DNA of 64,000 bases from Apostichopus japonicus (GCF_037975245.1 NC_092570.1:11015001-11079000), one strand, 5' to 3'. Positions 10,301-27,400 are shown, numbered from the stretch's first letter. The notes: generated by a model not told the origin, from the sequence alone. Numbers and translations: made by a program.

Positions 10301-13300
10301 TTCAATACCGATCAATCGAATGTGCAATACCGATCAATCGATTATTCGGTACCGATCAATCGAATGTTCGGTACCGATCAATCGAATGTGCGGTACCGAT
10401 CAATCGAATGTTCAATACCGATCAATCGAATGTTCGGTACCGATAATCGAATGTGCAATACCGATCAATCGAATGTTCAATACCGATCAATCGAATGATC
10501 GGTACCGATCAATAGGATGTGCGATACCGATCAATCGATTATTCGGTACCGATCAATCGAATCTTCGATACCGATCAATCGAATGTTCGGTACCGATTAA
10601 TCGAAGGTGCGGTACCGATCAATCGAAGGTGCGGTACCGATCATTTGAAGGTTCGGTACCGATCAATCGAATGTTTGATACCGATTAATCGAATGTTCGG
10701 TACCGATTAATCGAATGTTCGGTACAGATCAAACCAACGTTCGGTACCGATCAATCGAATGTGCGGATTCGATCAATCGAATTTTCGCTACCGGTCAATC
10801 GAATGTGCGGTACCGATCAGTCGAATGTTCACTACCGATCGATCGAATGTGTGATACCGATCAATCGAATGTGCGATACCGATCAATCGAATGTTCGGTA
10901 CCGATGGATAGAATGTGTGATACCGATCAATCGAATGTGCGGTACCGATTAATCGAATGTTCGGTACAGATCAAACCAACGTTCGGTACCGATCAATCGA
11001 ATGTGCGGATTCAATCAATCGAATTTTCGCTACAGATCAATCGAATGTGCGGTACCGATCAGTCGAATGTTCAATACCGATCAATCGAATGTGTGATACC
11101 GATCAATCGAATGTGCGATACCGATCAATCGAATGTTCGGTACCGATCAATCGAATGTGCGGTACCGATCAATCGAATGTTCGGTACCGATCAATCGAAT
11201 GTTCGGTACCGATCACCCGAATGTTCAATACCGATCAATCGAATGTGCAATACCGATCAATCGATTATTCGGTACCGATCAATCGAATGTTCGGTATCGA
11301 TCAATCGAATGTTCGGTACCGATTAATCGAAGGTGCGGTACCGATCAATCGAAGGTGCGGTACCGATCATATGAAGGTTCGGTACCGATCAATCGAATGT
11401 TTGATACCGATTAATCGAATGTTCGGTACCGATAAATCGAATGTGCAATACCGATCAATCGAATGTTCGGTACCGATCAATCGAATGTGCGGTACCGATC
11501 ACTCGAATGTTCAAGACCGATCAATCGAATGTTCAATACCGATCAATCGAATGTTCATTACCGATCAATCGAATGATCGGTACCGATCAATTGAATGCAC
11601 GATACCGATCAATCGAATGTTCGGTACCGATCAATCGAATGTGTGATACCGATCAATCGAATGTGCGATAACGATCAATCGAATGTTCGGTACCGATCAA
11701 TCGAATGTGCAATACCGATCAATCGAATGTTCGGTACCGATTAATCGAATGTGCGGTACCGATCACTCGAATCTTCGGTACCGATCAAATGAATATGTGA
11801 TTCCGATCAATCGAATGTTCGGTACCGATCAATCGAATGTGCAGTACCGAACAATCGAATGTGTACTATCGTTAAATCGAATGTTCGGTAGCGATCAATC
11901 GAATGATCGGTACCGATCAATTGAATGTGTGATACCGATCAATCGAATGTGCGGTACCGATTAATCGAATGTTCGGTACCGATCAAACGAACGTTCGGTA
12001 CCGATCAATCGAATGTGTACTATCGTTAAATCAAATGTGCGGTACCGATCACTCTAATGTGCGGTACCGATCAATCGAATGATCGGTACCGATCAATCGG
12101 ATGTGTACTATCGTTAAATCGAATGTTCGGTACCGTTCAATCGAATATGCGGTACCGATCAATCGAATGTTCGGTACCGATCGATCGAATGTGTGATACC
12201 GATCAATCGAATGTGCGGAACCGATTAATCGAATGTTCGGTACCGTTCAAACCAACGTTCGGTACCGATCAATCGAATGTGTACTATCGTTAAATCGAAT
12301 GTTCGGTACCGATCAATCGAATGTGTGATACCGATCAATCAAATGTGCGGTACCGATCAATGGAATATGTCGAACCGATTAATCGAATGTTCGGTACCGA
12401 TCAAACCAACGTTCGGTACCGATCAATCGAATGTGTACTATCGTTAAATCGAATGTGCGGTACCGATCACTCTAATGTGCGGTACCTATTAATCGAATGT
12501 TCGGTACCGATCAAATGAACGTTCGGTACCGATCAATCGAATGTGTAGTATCGTTAAATCGAATGTTCGGTGTCGATCAATCGAATGTGCGGATTCGATC
12601 AATCTAATGTTCGGTACCGATCAAACCAACGTTCGGTACCGATCAATCGAATGTGTACTATCGTTAAATCGAATGTTCGGTACCGATCAATCGAATGTGC
12701 GATACCGATCATTCGAATGCTCGGTACCGATCAATCGAATGTGCGGTACCGATCACTCGAATGTTCAATACCGATCAATCGAATGTGCAATACCGATCAA
12801 TCGATTATTCGGTACCGATCAATCGAATGTTCGGTACCAATCAATCGAAGGTGCGGTACCGATCAATCGAAGGTGCGGTACCGATCATATGAAGGTTCGG
12901 TACCGATCAATCGAATGTTTGATACCGATTAATCGAATGTTCGGTACCGATAAATCGAATGTGCGATACCGATCAATCGAATGTTCGGTACCGATCGATC
13001 GAATGTGTGATATCGATCAATCGAATGTACGATTCCGATCAATCGAATATTCGGTACCGATCAATCGAATGTGCGGTACCGATCAATCGAATGTTCAATA
13101 CCGATCAATCGAATGTTCGGTACCGATCAAAAGAATTTGTGATACCGATCAATCGAATGTTCAATACCGATCAATCGAATGATCGGTACCGATCAATAGA
13201 ATGTGCGATACTGATCAATCGAATGTTCGGTACCGATCGATCGAATGTGTGATATCGATCAATCGAATGTGCGATACCGATCAATCGAATGTTCGGTACC

Positions 13301-16300
13301 GATCAATCGAATGGTCGGTACCGATCAATCGAAAGTGCGGTACCGATCAATCGAATGTTCAATACCGATCAATGGAATGTGCGATACTGATCAATGGAAT
13401 GTGCGATACCGATCAAACGAATCTTTGCTACCGATCGATAGAATGTGTGATACCAATCAATCGAATGTGCGGTACCGATCAATCGAATGTTCGGTACCGA
13501 TCAATCGAATGTTCGGTACCGATCAATCGAATGTTCAATACCGATCAATCGATTGTGCAATACCGATCAATCGATTATTCGGTACCGATCAATCGAATGT
13601 TCGGTACCGATCAATCGAATGTTCGGTACCGATCGATCGAATGTTTGATACCGATCAATCGAAAGTGCTATACCGATCAATCGAATGTTCGGTACCGATC
13701 AATCGAATGTGCGGTACCGATCACTCGAATCTTCGGTACCGATCAAAAGAATATGTGATACCGATCAATCGAATGTTCGGTACCGATCAATCGAATGTGC
13801 GGTACCGAACAATCGAATGTGTACTATCGTTAAATCGAATGTTCGGTAGCGATCAATCGAATGATCGGTACCGATCAATTGAATGTGTGATACCGATCAA
13901 TCGAATGTGCGGTACCGATTAATCGAATTTGCGGTACAGATCAATCTAATGTGCGGAACCGATTAATCGAATGTTCGGTACCGATCAAACCAACGTTCGG
14001 TACCGATCAATCGAATGTGTACTATCGTTAAATCGAATGTTCGGTACCGATCAATCGAATGTGCGCATTCGATCAATCGAATTTTCGGTACCGGTCAATC
14101 GAATGTGCATTACCGATCAATCGAATTTCAATACCGATCAATCGAATGTTCGGTACCGATCGATCGAATGTGTGATACCGCACAATCGAATGTTCGGTAC
14201 CGATCACTCTAAAGTTCAATACCGATCAATCGAATGTGCAATACCGATCAATAGATTATTCGGTACCGATCAATCGAATCTTCGATACCGATCAATCGAA
14301 TGTACGATACCGATCAGTCGAATGTTCGGTACCGATCAATCGAATGTGCAATACCGATCAATCGAATGTTTGGTCCCGATCAATCGAATCTTCGGTACCG
14401 ATCAAAGGAATTTGTGATACCGATCAATCGAATGTTCGGTACCGATGGATAGAATGTGTGATACCGATCAATCGAATGTGCGGTACCAATTAATCGAATG
14501 TTCGGTACAGATCAAACCAACGTTCGGTACCGATCAATCGAATGTTTGATACCGATTAATCGAATGTTCGGTACCGATAAATCGAATGTGCAATACCGAT
14601 CAATCGAATGTTCGGTACCGATCAATCGAATGTGCGGTACCGATCACTCGAATGTTCAATACCGATCAATCGAATGTTCAATACCGATCAATCGAATGTT
14701 CATTACCGATCAATCGAATGATCGGTACCGATCAATTGAATGCACGATACCGATCAATCGAATGTTCGGTACCGATCAATCGAATGTGTGATACCGATCA
14801 ATCGAATGTGCGGTACCGATCACTCGAATCTTCGGAACCGATCAAATGAATATGTGATTCCGATCAATCGAATGTTCGGTACCGATCAATCGAATGTGCA
14901 GTACCGAACAATCGAATGTGTACTATCGTTAAATCGAATGTTCGGTAGTGATCAATCGAATGATCGGTACCGATCAAAAGAATGTGTGATACCGATCAAT
15001 CGAATGTGCGGTACCGATTAATCGAATGTTCGGTACCGATCAAACGAACGTTCGGTACCGATCAATCGAATGTGTACTATCGTTAAATCAAATGTGCGGT
15101 ACCGATCACTATAATGTGCGGTACCGATCAATCGAATGATCGGTACCGATCAATCGGATGTGTACTATCGTTAAATCGAATGTTCGGTACCGTTCAATCG
15201 AATATGCGTTACCGATCAATCGAATGTTCAATACCGATCAATCGAATGATCGGTACCGATCAATCAAATGTGGGATACCGATCAATCGAATGTTTGGTAC
15301 CGATCAATCGAATGTGCGATACCGATCAATCGAATCTTCGGTACCGATCAAAAGAATATGTGATACCGATCAATCGAATGTTCGGTACCGATCAATCGAA
15401 TGTGCGGTACCGAACAATCGAATGTGTACTATAGTTAAATCGAATGTTCGGTACCGATCAATCGAATGTGCGATACCGATCAATCGAATGTTCGGTACCG
15501 ATCAATCGAATGAGCGATACAGATCAATCGAATGTTCGGTACCGATCGATCAAATGTGTGATACCGATCAATCGAATGTGCGGAACCGATTAATCGAATG
15601 TTCGGTACCGTTCAAACCAACGTTCGGTACCGATCAATCGAATGTGTACTATCGTTAAATCGAATGTTCGGTGCCGATCAATCGAATGTGTGATACCGAT
15701 CAATCAAATGTGCGGTACCGATCAATGGAATATGTCGAACCGATTAATCGAATGTTCGGTACCGATCAAACCAACGTTCGGTACCGATCAATCGAATGTG
15801 TACTATCGTTAAATCGAATGTGCGGTACCGAGCACTCTAATGTGCGGTACCTATTAATCAAATGTTCGGTACCGATCAAATGAACGTTCGGTACCGATCA
15901 ATCGAATGTGTAGTATCGTTAAATCGAATGTTCGGTGCCAATCAATCGAATGTGCGGATTCGATCAATCTAATGTTCGGTACCGATCAATCGAATGTACG
16001 ATACCGATCATTCGAATGCTCGGTACCGATCAATCGAATGTGCGGTACCGATCACTGGAATGTTCAATACCGATCAATCGAATGTGCAATACCGATCAAT
16101 TGATTATTCGGTACCGATCAATCGAATGTTCGGTACCAATCAATCGAAGGTGCGGTACCGATCAATCGAAGGTGCGGTACCGATCATATGAAGGTTCGGT
16201 ACCGATCAATCGAATGTTTGATACCGATTAATCGAATGTTCGGTACCGATAAATCGATTGTGCGATACCGATCAATCGAATGTTCGGTACCGATCGATCG

Positions 16301-18319
16301 AATGTGTGATATCGATCAATCGAATGTACGATACCGATCAATCGAATATTCGGTTCCGATCAATCGAATGTGCGGTACCGATCAATCGAATGTTCAATAC
16401 CGATTAATCGAATGTTCGGTACCGATAAATCGAATGTGCAATACCGATCAATCGAATGTTCAATACCGATCAATCGAATGATCGGTACCGATCAATAGAA
16501 TGTGCGATACTGATCAATCGAATGTTCGGTACCGATCGATCGAATGTGTGATATCGATCAATCGAATGTGCGATACCGATCAATCGAATGTTCGGTACCG
16601 ATCAATCGAATGTTCGGTACCGATCAATCGAAAGTGCGGTACCGATCAATCGAATGTTCAATACCGATCAATCGAATGTGCGATACCGATCAATGGAATG
16701 TGCGATACCGATAAAACGAATCTTTGCTACCGATCGATAGAATGTGTGATACCAATCAATCGAATGTGCGGTACCGATCAATAGAATGTTCGGTACCGAT
16801 CAATCGAATGTTCGGTACCGATCATTCGAATGTTCAATACCGATCAATCGAATGTGCAATACCGATCAATCGATTATTCGGTACCGATCAATCGAATGTT
16901 CGGTACCGATCAATCGAATGTTCGGTACCGATCGATCGAATGTTTGATACCGATCAATCGAAAGTGCGATACCGATCAATCGAATGTTCGGTACCGATCA
17001 ATCGAATGTGCGGTACCGATCACTCGAATCTTCGGTACCGATCAAAAGAATATGTGATACCGATCAATCGAATGTTCGGTACCGATCAATCGAATGTGCG
17101 GTACCGAACAATCGAATGTGTACTATCGTTAAATCGAATGTTCGGTAGCGATCAATCGAATGATCGGTACCGATCAATTGAATGTGTGATACCGATCAAT
17201 CGAATGTGCGGTACCGATTAATCGAATTTGCGGTACAGATCAATCTAATGTGCGGAACCGATTAATCGAATGTTCGGTACCGATCAAACCAACGTTCGGT
17301 ACCGATCAATCGAATGTGTACTATCGTTAAATCGAATGTTCGGTACCGATCAATCGAATGTGCGCATTCGATCAATCGAATTTTCGGTACCGGTCAATCG
17401 AATGTGCATTACCGATCAATCGAATTTCAATACCGATCAATCGAATGTTCGGTACCGATCGATCGAATGTGTGATACCGCACAATCGAATGTTCGGTACC
17501 GATCACTCTAAAGTTCAATACCGATCAATCGAATGTGCAATACCGATCAATAGATTATTCGGTACCAATCAATCGAATCTTCGATACCGATCAATCGAAT
17601 GTACGATACCGATCAATCGAATGTTCGGTACCGATCAATCGAATGTGCAATACCGATCAATCGAATGTTTGGTCCCGATCAATCGAATCTTCGGTACCGA
17701 TCAAAAGAATTTGTGATACCGATCAATCGAATGTTCGGTACCGATGGATAGAATGTGTGATACCGATCAATCGAATGTGCGGTACCAATTAATCGAATGT
17801 TCGGTACAGATCAAACCAACGTTCGGTACCGATCAATCGAATGTTTGATACCGATTAATCGAATGTTCGGTACCGATAAATCGAATGTGCAATACCGATC
17901 AATCGAATGTTCGGTACCGATCAATCGAATGTGCGGTACCGATCACTCGAATGTTCAATACCGATCAATCGAATGTTCAATACCGATCAATCGAATGTTC
18001 ATTACCGATCAATCGAATGATCGGTACCGATCAATTGAATGCACGATACCGATCAATCGAATGTTCGGTACCGATCGATCGAATGTGTGATACCGATCAA
18101 TCGAATGTGCGGTACCGATCACTCGAATCTTCGGAACCGATCAAATGAATATGTGATTCCGATCAATCGAATGTTCGGTACCGATCAATCGAATGTGCAG
18201 TACCGAACAATCGAATGTGTACTATCGTTAAATCGAATGTTCGGTAGTGATCAATCGAATGATCGGTACCGATCAAAAGAATGTGTGATACCGATCAATG
18301 GAATGTGCGGTACCGATCA
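7276..18319 (+). repeat. 11-kb tandem duplication, copy 1
   Basis: From 7276 the sequence matches 18403 onward at a constant offset of 11,127 bp to 18319, about 11.04 kb, with no difference found at the many points I compared, including rare one- and two-base indels. Upstream of about 7276 the copies differ (GTACAGATC against GTACCGATC, then unrelated variants). Downstream of 18319 they part at GATCAATC against GATTAATC. A junction of 83 bp (18320-18402) resembles 10071-10160. Confidence 0.9.
11440..18319 (+). repeat. About 3.3-kb higher-order units inside copy 1
   Basis: Variant blocks at 13201, 13971 and 14498 recur at 16500, 17270 and 17797 (offset 3299 bp). Near the unit starts the offset is 3057-3145 bp (11441 to 14586, 11964 to 15021). 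It then becomes 3365 bp (12541 to 15906), reflecting gains and losses of whole monomers. The third unit is cut at 18319. Confidence 0.8.
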
Positions 18320-18402
18320 ATCGAATGTGTGGTATCGTTAAATCGAATGCTCGGTGCCGATCAATCGAATGTGCGGATTCGATCAATCGAATGTTCGGTA
18401 CC

Positions 18403-21400
18403 GATCAAACCAACGTTCGGTACCGATCAATCGAATGTGTACTATCGTTAAATCGAATGTTCGGTACCGATCAATCGAACGTGCGGATTCGATCAATCGA
18501 ATTTTCGGTACCGGTCAATCGAATGTGCGGTACCGATCAATCGAAGGTGCGGTACCGATCAATCGAAGGTGCGGTACCGATCACTTGAAGGTTCGGTACC
18601 GATCAATCGAATGTTTGATACCGATTAATCGAATGTTCGGTACCGATAAATCGAATGTGCGATACCGATCAATCGAATGTTCGGTACCGATCGATCGAAT
18701 GTGTGATATCGATCAATCGAATGTACGATACCGATCAATCGAATGTTCGGTACCGATCAATCGAATGTGTACTATCGTTAAATCGTATGTTCGGTACCGA
18801 TCAATCGAATGTGCGGTACCGATCAATCGAATGTTCGGTACCGATCAATCGACTATTCGGTACCGATCAATCGAATGTGCGGTACCGATCAATCGAATGT
18901 TCAATACCGATCAATCGAATGTGTACTATCGTTGAATCGAATGTTCGGTACCGATCAATCGAATGTGCGAATTCGATCATCGAATTTTCAGTACCGTTCA
19001 ATCGAATATGCGGTACCGATCAATCGAATGTTCAATACCGATCAATCGAATGATCGTTACCGATCAATAGAATGTGCTATACTGATCAATCGAATGTTCG
19101 GTACCGATCGATCGAACGTGTGATATCGATCAATCGAATGTGCGATACCGATCAATCGAATGTTCGGTACCGATCAATCGAATGTTCGGTACCGATCAAT
19201 CGAATGTGCGATACCGATCAATCGAATGTTCGGTACCGATCAATCGAAGGTGCGGTACCGATCAATCGAAGGTGCGGTACCGATCAATCGAATGTTCAAT
19301 ACCGATCAATCGAATGATCGGTACCGATCAATAGAATGTGCGATACTGATCAATCGAATGTTCGGTACCGATCGATCGAATGTGTGATACCGATCAATCG
19401 AATGTGCGATACCGATCAATCGAATGTTCGGTACCGATCAGTCGAATGTTCGGTACCGATCAATCGAATGTGCGGTACCGATCAATCGAATCTTCGGTAC
19501 CGATCAATCGAATGTGCGGTACCGATCAATGGAATGTGCGATACCGATCAAACGAATCTTCGGTACCGATCGATAGAATGTGTGATATCGATCAATCGAA
19601 TGTGCGGTACCGATCAATCGAATGTGTACTATCGTTAAATCGAATATTCGGTACCGATCAATCGAATGTGCGGGTTCGATCAATCGAATGTTCGGTACCG
19701 ATCAATCGAATGTGCGGTACCGATCAATCGAATGTTCAATACCGATCAATCGAATGTTCGGTACCGATCATTCAAATGTGCGATACCGATCAATCGAATG
19801 TTCGGTACCAATCAATCGAATGTGCGATACCGATCAATCGAATATTTGGTACCAATGGATAGAATGTGTGATACCGATCAATCGAATGTTCGGTACCGAT
19901 TAATAGAATTTGCGGTACCGATCAATCTAATGTGCGGTACATATTAATCGAATGTTCGGTACAGATCAAACCAACGTTCGGTACCGATCAATCGAATGTG
20001 TACTATCGTTAAATCGAATGTTCGGTACCGATCAATCGAATGTGCGGATTCGATCAATCGAATTTTCGGTACCGGTCAATCGAATGTGCGGTACCGATCA
20101 ATCGAAGGTGCGGTACCGATCAATCGAAGGTGCGGTACCGATCATTTGAAGGTTCGGTACCGATCAATCGAATGTTTGATACCGATTAATCGAATGTTCG
20201 GTACCGATAAATCGAATGTGCGATACCGATCAATCGAATGTTCGGTACCGATCGATCGAATGTGTGATATCGATCAATCGAATGTTCGGTACCGATCAAT
20301 CGAATGTGCAATACCGATCGATCGAATGTGAACTATCGTTAAATCGTATGTTCGGTACCGATCAATCGAAAATGCGGTACCGATCAATCGAATGATCGGT
20401 ACCGATCAATAGGATGTGTACTATCGTTAAATCGAATGTTCGGTACCGATCAATCGAATGTGCGAATTCGATCATCGAATTTTCAGTACCGTTCAATCGA
20501 ATATGCGGTACCGATCAATCGAATGTTCAATACCGATCAATCGAATGATAGGTACCGATCAATCAAAAGTGCGATACCGATCAATCGAATGTTCGGTACC
20601 GATCAATCGAATGTGCGATACCGATCAATCGAATCTTCGGTACCGATCAAAACAATATGTGATACCGATCAATCGAATGTTCGGTACCGATCAATCGAAT
20701 GTGCGGTACCGAACAATCGAATGTGTACTATCGTTAAATCGAATGTTCGGTACCGATCAATCGAATGTGCGATACCGATCAATCGAATGTTCGGCACCGA
20801 TCAATAGAATGTGCGATACCGATCAATCGAATGTTCGGTACAGATCGATCGAATGTGTGATACCGATCAATCGAATGTGCGGAACCGATTAATCGAATGT
20901 TCGGTACCGATCAAACCAACGTTCGGTACCGATCAATCGAATGTGTACTATCGTTAAATCGAATGTTCGGTACCGATCAATCGAATGTGTGATACCGATC
21001 AATCAAATGTGCGGTACCGATCAATGGAATATGTCGAACCGATTAATCGAATGTTCGGTACCGATCAAACCAACGTTCGGTACCGATCAATCGAATGTGT
21101 ACTATCGTTAAATCGAATGTGCGGTACCGATCACTCTAATGTGCGGTACCGATTAATCGAATGTTCGGTACCGATCAAATGAACGTTCGGTACCGATCAA
21201 TCGAATGTGTGGTATCGTTAAATCGAATGCTCGGTGCCGATCAATCGAATGTGCGGATTCGATCAATCGAATGTTCGGTACCGATCAAACCAACGTTCGG
21301 TACCGATCAATCGAATGTGTACTATCGTTAAATCGAATGTTCGGTACCGATCAATCGAATGTGCGATACCGATCATTCGAATGTTCGGTACCGATCAATC

Positions 21401-24400
21401 GAATGTGCGGTACCGATCATTAGAATGTTCAATACCGATCAATCGAATGTGCAATACCGATCAATCGATTATTCGGTACCGATCAATCGAATGTTCGGTA
21501 CCGATCAATCGAATGTGCGGTACCGATCAATCGAATGTTCAATACCGATCAATCGAATGTTCGGTACCGATAATCGAATGTGCAATACCGATCAATCGAA
21601 TGTTCAATACCGATCAATCGAATGATCGGTACCGATCAATAGGATGTGCGATACCGATCAATCGATTATTCGGTACCGATCAATCGAATCTTCGATACCG
21701 ATCAATCGAATGTTCGGTACCGATTAATCGAAGGTGCGGTACCGATCAATCGAAGGTGCGGTACCGATCATTTGAAGGTTCGGTACCGATCAATCGAATG
21801 TTTGATACCGATTAATCGAATGTTCGGTACCGATTAATCGAATGTTCGGTACAGATCAAACCAACGTTCGGTACCGATCAATCGAATGTGCGGATTCGAT
21901 CAATCGAATTTTCGCTACCGGTCAATCGAATGTGCGGTACCGATCAGTCGAATGTTCACTACCGATCGATCGAATGTGTGATACCGATCAATCGAATGTG
22001 CGATACCGATCAATCGAATGTTCGGTACCGATGGATAGAATGTGTGATACCGATCAATCGAATGTGCGGTACCGATTAATCGAATGTTCGGTACAGATCA
22101 AACCAACGTTCGGTACCGATCAATCGAATGTGCGGATTCAATCAATCGAATTTTCGCTACAGATCAATCGAATGTGCGGTACCGATCAGTCGAATGTTCA
22201 ATACCGATCAATCGAATGTGTGATACCGATCAATCGAATGTGCGATACCGATCAATCGAATGTTCGGTACCGATCAATCGAATGTGCGGTACCGATCAAT
22301 CGAATGTTCGGTACCGATCAATCGAATGTTCGGTACCGATCACCCGAATGTTCAATACCGATCAATCGAATGTGCAATACCGATCAATCGATTATTCGGT
22401 ACCGATCAATCGAATGTTCGGTATCGATCAATCGAATGTTCGGTACCGATTAATCGAAGGTGCGGTACCGATCAATCGAAGGTGCGGTACCGATCATATG
22501 AAGGTTCGGTACCGATCAATCGAATGTTTGATACCGATTAATCGAATGTTCGGTACCGATAAATCGAATGTGCAATACCGATCAATCGAATGTTCGGTAC
22601 CGATCAATCGAATGTGCGGTACCGATCACTCGAATGTTCAAGACCGATCAATCGAATGTTCAATACCGATCAATCGAATGTTCATTACCGATCAATCGAA
22701 TGATCGGTACCGATCAATTGAATGCACGATACCGATCAATCGAATGTTCGGTACCGATCAATCGAATGTGTGATACCGATCAATCGAATGTGCGATAACG
22801 ATCAATCGAATGTTCGGTACCGATCAATCGAATGTGCAATACCGATCAATCGAATGTTCGGTACCGATTAATCGAATGTGCGGTACCGATCACTCGAATC
22901 TTCGGTACCGATCAAATGAATATGTGATTCCGATCAATCGAATGTTCGGTACCGATCAATCGAATGTGCAGTACCGAACAATCGAATGTGTACTATCGTT
23001 AAATCGAATGTTCGGTAGCGATCAATCGAATGATCGGTACCGATCAATTGAATGTGTGATACCGATCAATCGAATGTGCGGTACCGATTAATCGAATGTT
23101 CGGTACCGATCAAACGAACGTTCGGTACCGATCAATCGAATGTGTACTATCGTTAAATCAAATGTGCGGTACCGATCACTCTAATGTGCGGTACCGATCA
23201 ATCGAATGATCGGTACCGATCAATCGGATGTGTACTATCGTTAAATCGAATGTTCGGTACCGTTCAATCGAATATGCGGTACCGATCAATCGAATGTTCG
23301 GTACCGATCGATCGAATGTGTGATACCGATCAATCGAATGTGCGGAACCGATTAATCGAATGTTCGGTACCGTTCAAACCAACGTTCGGTACCGATCAAT
23401 CGAATGTGTACTATCGTTAAATCGAATGTTCGGTACCGATCAATCGAATGTGTGATACCGATCAATCAAATGTGCGGTACCGATCAATGGAATATGTCGA
23501 ACCGATTAATCGAATGTTCGGTACCGATCAAACCAACGTTCGGTACCGATCAATCGAATGTGTACTATCGTTAAATCGAATGTGCGGTACCGATCACTCT
23601 AATGTGCGGTACCTATTAATCGAATGTTCGGTACCGATCAAATGAACGTTCGGTACCGATCAATCGAATGTGTAGTATCGTTAAATCGAATGTTCGGTGT
23701 CGATCAATCGAATGTGCGGATTCGATCAATCTAATGTTCGGTACCGATCAAACCAACGTTCGGTACCGATCAATCGAATGTGTACTATCGTTAAATCGAA
23801 TGTTCGGTACCGATCAATCGAATGTGCGATACCGATCATTCGAATGCTCGGTACCGATCAATCGAATGTGCGGTACCGATCACTCGAATGTTCAATACCG
23901 ATCAATCGAATGTGCAATACCGATCAATCGATTATTCGGTACCGATCAATCGAATGTTCGGTACCAATCAATCGAAGGTGCGGTACCGATCAATCGAAGG
24001 TGCGGTACCGATCATATGAAGGTTCGGTACCGATCAATCGAATGTTTGATACCGATTAATCGAATGTTCGGTACCGATAAATCGAATGTGCGATACCGAT
24101 CAATCGAATGTTCGGTACCGATCGATCGAATGTGTGATATCGATCAATCGAATGTACGATTCCGATCAATCGAATATTCGGTACCGATCAATCGAATGTG
24201 CGGTACCGATCAATCGAATGTTCAATACCGATCAATCGAATGTTCGGTACCGATCAAAAGAATTTGTGATACCGATCAATCGAATGTTCAATACCGATCA
24301 ATCGAATGATCGGTACCGATCAATAGAATGTGCGATACTGATCAATCGAATGTTCGGTACCGATCGATCGAATGTGTGATATCGATCAATCGAATGTGCG

Positions 24401-27400
24401 ATACCGATCAATCGAATGTTCGGTACCGATCAATCGAATGGTCGGTACCGATCAATCGAAAGTGCGGTACCGATCAATCGAATGTTCAATACCGATCAAT
24501 GGAATGTGCGATACTGATCAATGGAATGTGCGATACCGATCAAACGAATCTTTGCTACCGATCGATAGAATGTGTGATACCAATCAATCGAATGTGCGGT
24601 ACCGATCAATCGAATGTTCGGTACCGATCAATCGAATGTTCGGTACCGATCAATCGAATGTTCAATACCGATCAATCGATTGTGCAATACCGATCAATCG
24701 ATTATTCGGTACCGATCAATCGAATGTTCGGTACCGATCAATCGAATGTTCGGTACCGATCGATCGAATGTTTGATACCGATCAATCGAAAGTGCTATAC
24801 CGATCAATCGAATGTTCGGTACCGATCAATCGAATGTGCGGTACCGATCACTCGAATCTTCGGTACCGATCAAAAGAATATGTGATACCGATCAATCGAA
24901 TGTTCGGTACCGATCAATCGAATGTGCGGTACCGAACAATCGAATGTGTACTATCGTTAAATCGAATGTTCGGTAGCGATCAATCGAATGATCGGTACCG
25001 ATCAATTGAATGTGTGATACCGATCAATCGAATGTGCGGTACCGATTAATCGAATTTGCGGTACAGATCAATCTAATGTGCGGAACCGATTAATCGAATG
25101 TTCGGTACCGATCAAACCAACGTTCGGTACCGATCAATCGAATGTGTACTATCGTTAAATCGAATGTTCGGTACCGATCAATCGAATGTGCGCATTCGAT
25201 CAATCGAATTTTCGGTACCGGTCAATCGAATGTGCATTACCGATCAATCGAATTTCAATACCGATCAATCGAATGTTCGGTACCGATCGATCGAATGTGT
25301 GATACCGCACAATCGAATGTTCGGTACCGATCACTCTAAAGTTCAATACCGATCAATCGAATGTGCAATACCGATCAATAGATTATTCGGTACCGATCAA
25401 TCGAATCTTCGATACCGATCAATCGAATGTACGATACCGATCAGTCGAATGTTCGGTACCGATCAATCGAATGTGCAATACCGATCAATCGAATGTTTGG
25501 TCCCGATCAATCGAATCTTCGGTACCGATCAAAGGAATTTGTGATACCGATCAATCGAATGTTCGGTACCGATGGATAGAATGTGTGATACCGATCAATC
25601 GAATGTGCGGTACCAATTAATCGAATGTTCGGTACAGATCAAACCAACGTTCGGTACCGATCAATCGAATGTTTGATACCGATTAATCGAATGTTCGGTA
25701 CCGATAAATCGAATGTGCAATACCGATCAATCGAATGTTCGGTACCGATCAATCGAATGTGCGGTACCGATCACTCGAATGTTCAATACCGATCAATCGA
25801 ATGTTCAATACCGATCAATCGAATGTTCATTACCGATCAATCGAATGATCGGTACCGATCAATTGAATGCACGATACCGATCAATCGAATGTTCGGTACC
25901 GATCAATCGAATGTGTGATACCGATCAATCGAATGTGCGGTACCGATCACTCGAATCTTCGGAACCGATCAAATGAATATGTGATTCCGATCAATCGAAT
26001 GTTCGGTACCGATCAATCGAATGTGCAGTACCGAACAATCGAATGTGTACTATCGTTAAATCGAATGTTCGGTAGTGATCAATCGAATGATCGGTACCGA
26101 TCAAAAGAATGTGTGATACCGATCAATCGAATGTGCGGTACCGATTAATCGAATGTTCGGTACCGATCAAACGAACGTTCGGTACCGATCAATCGAATGT
26201 GTACTATCGTTAAATCAAATGTGCGGTACCGATCACTATAATGTGCGGTACCGATCAATCGAATGATCGGTACCGATCAATCGGATGTGTACTATCGTTA
26301 AATCGAATGTTCGGTACCGTTCAATCGAATATGCGTTACCGATCAATCGAATGTTCAATACCGATCAATCGAATGATCGGTACCGATCAATCAAATGTGG
26401 GATACCGATCAATCGAATGTTTGGTACCGATCAATCGAATGTGCGATACCGATCAATCGAATCTTCGGTACCGATCAAAAGAATATGTGATACCGATCAA
26501 TCGAATGTTCGGTACCGATCAATCGAATGTGCGGTACCGAACAATCGAATGTGTACTATAGTTAAATCGAATGTTCGGTACCGATCAATCGAATGTGCGA
26601 TACCGATCAATCGAATGTTCGGTACCGATCAATCGAATGAGCGATACAGATCAATCGAATGTTCGGTACCGATCGATCAAATGTGTGATACCGATCAATC
26701 GAATGTGCGGAACCGATTAATCGAATGTTCGGTACCGTTCAAACCAACGTTCGGTACCGATCAATCGAATGTGTACTATCGTTAAATCGAATGTTCGGTG
26801 CCGATCAATCGAATGTGTGATACCGATCAATCAAATGTGCGGTACCGATCAATGGAATATGTCGAACCGATTAATCGAATGTTCGGTACCGATCAAACCA
26901 ACGTTCGGTACCGATCAATCGAATGTGTACTATCGTTAAATCGAATGTGCGGTACCGAGCACTCTAATGTGCGGTACCTATTAATCAAATGTTCGGTACC
27001 GATCAAATGAACGTTCGGTACCGATCAATCGAATGTGTAGTATCGTTAAATCGAATGTTCGGTGCCAATCAATCGAATGTGCGGATTCGATCAATCTAAT
27101 GTTCGGTACCGATCAATCGAATGTACGATACCGATCATTCGAATGCTCGGTACCGATCAATCGAATGTGCGGTACCGATCACTGGAATGTTCAATACCGA
27201 TCAATCGAATGTGCAATACCGATCAATTGATTATTCGGTACCGATCAATCGAATGTTCGGTACCAATCAATCGAAGGTGCGGTACCGATCAATCGAAGGT
27301 GCGGTACCGATCATATGAAGGTTCGGTACCGATCAATCGAATGTTTGATACCGATTAATCGAATGTTCGGTACCGATAAATCGATTGTGCGATACCGATC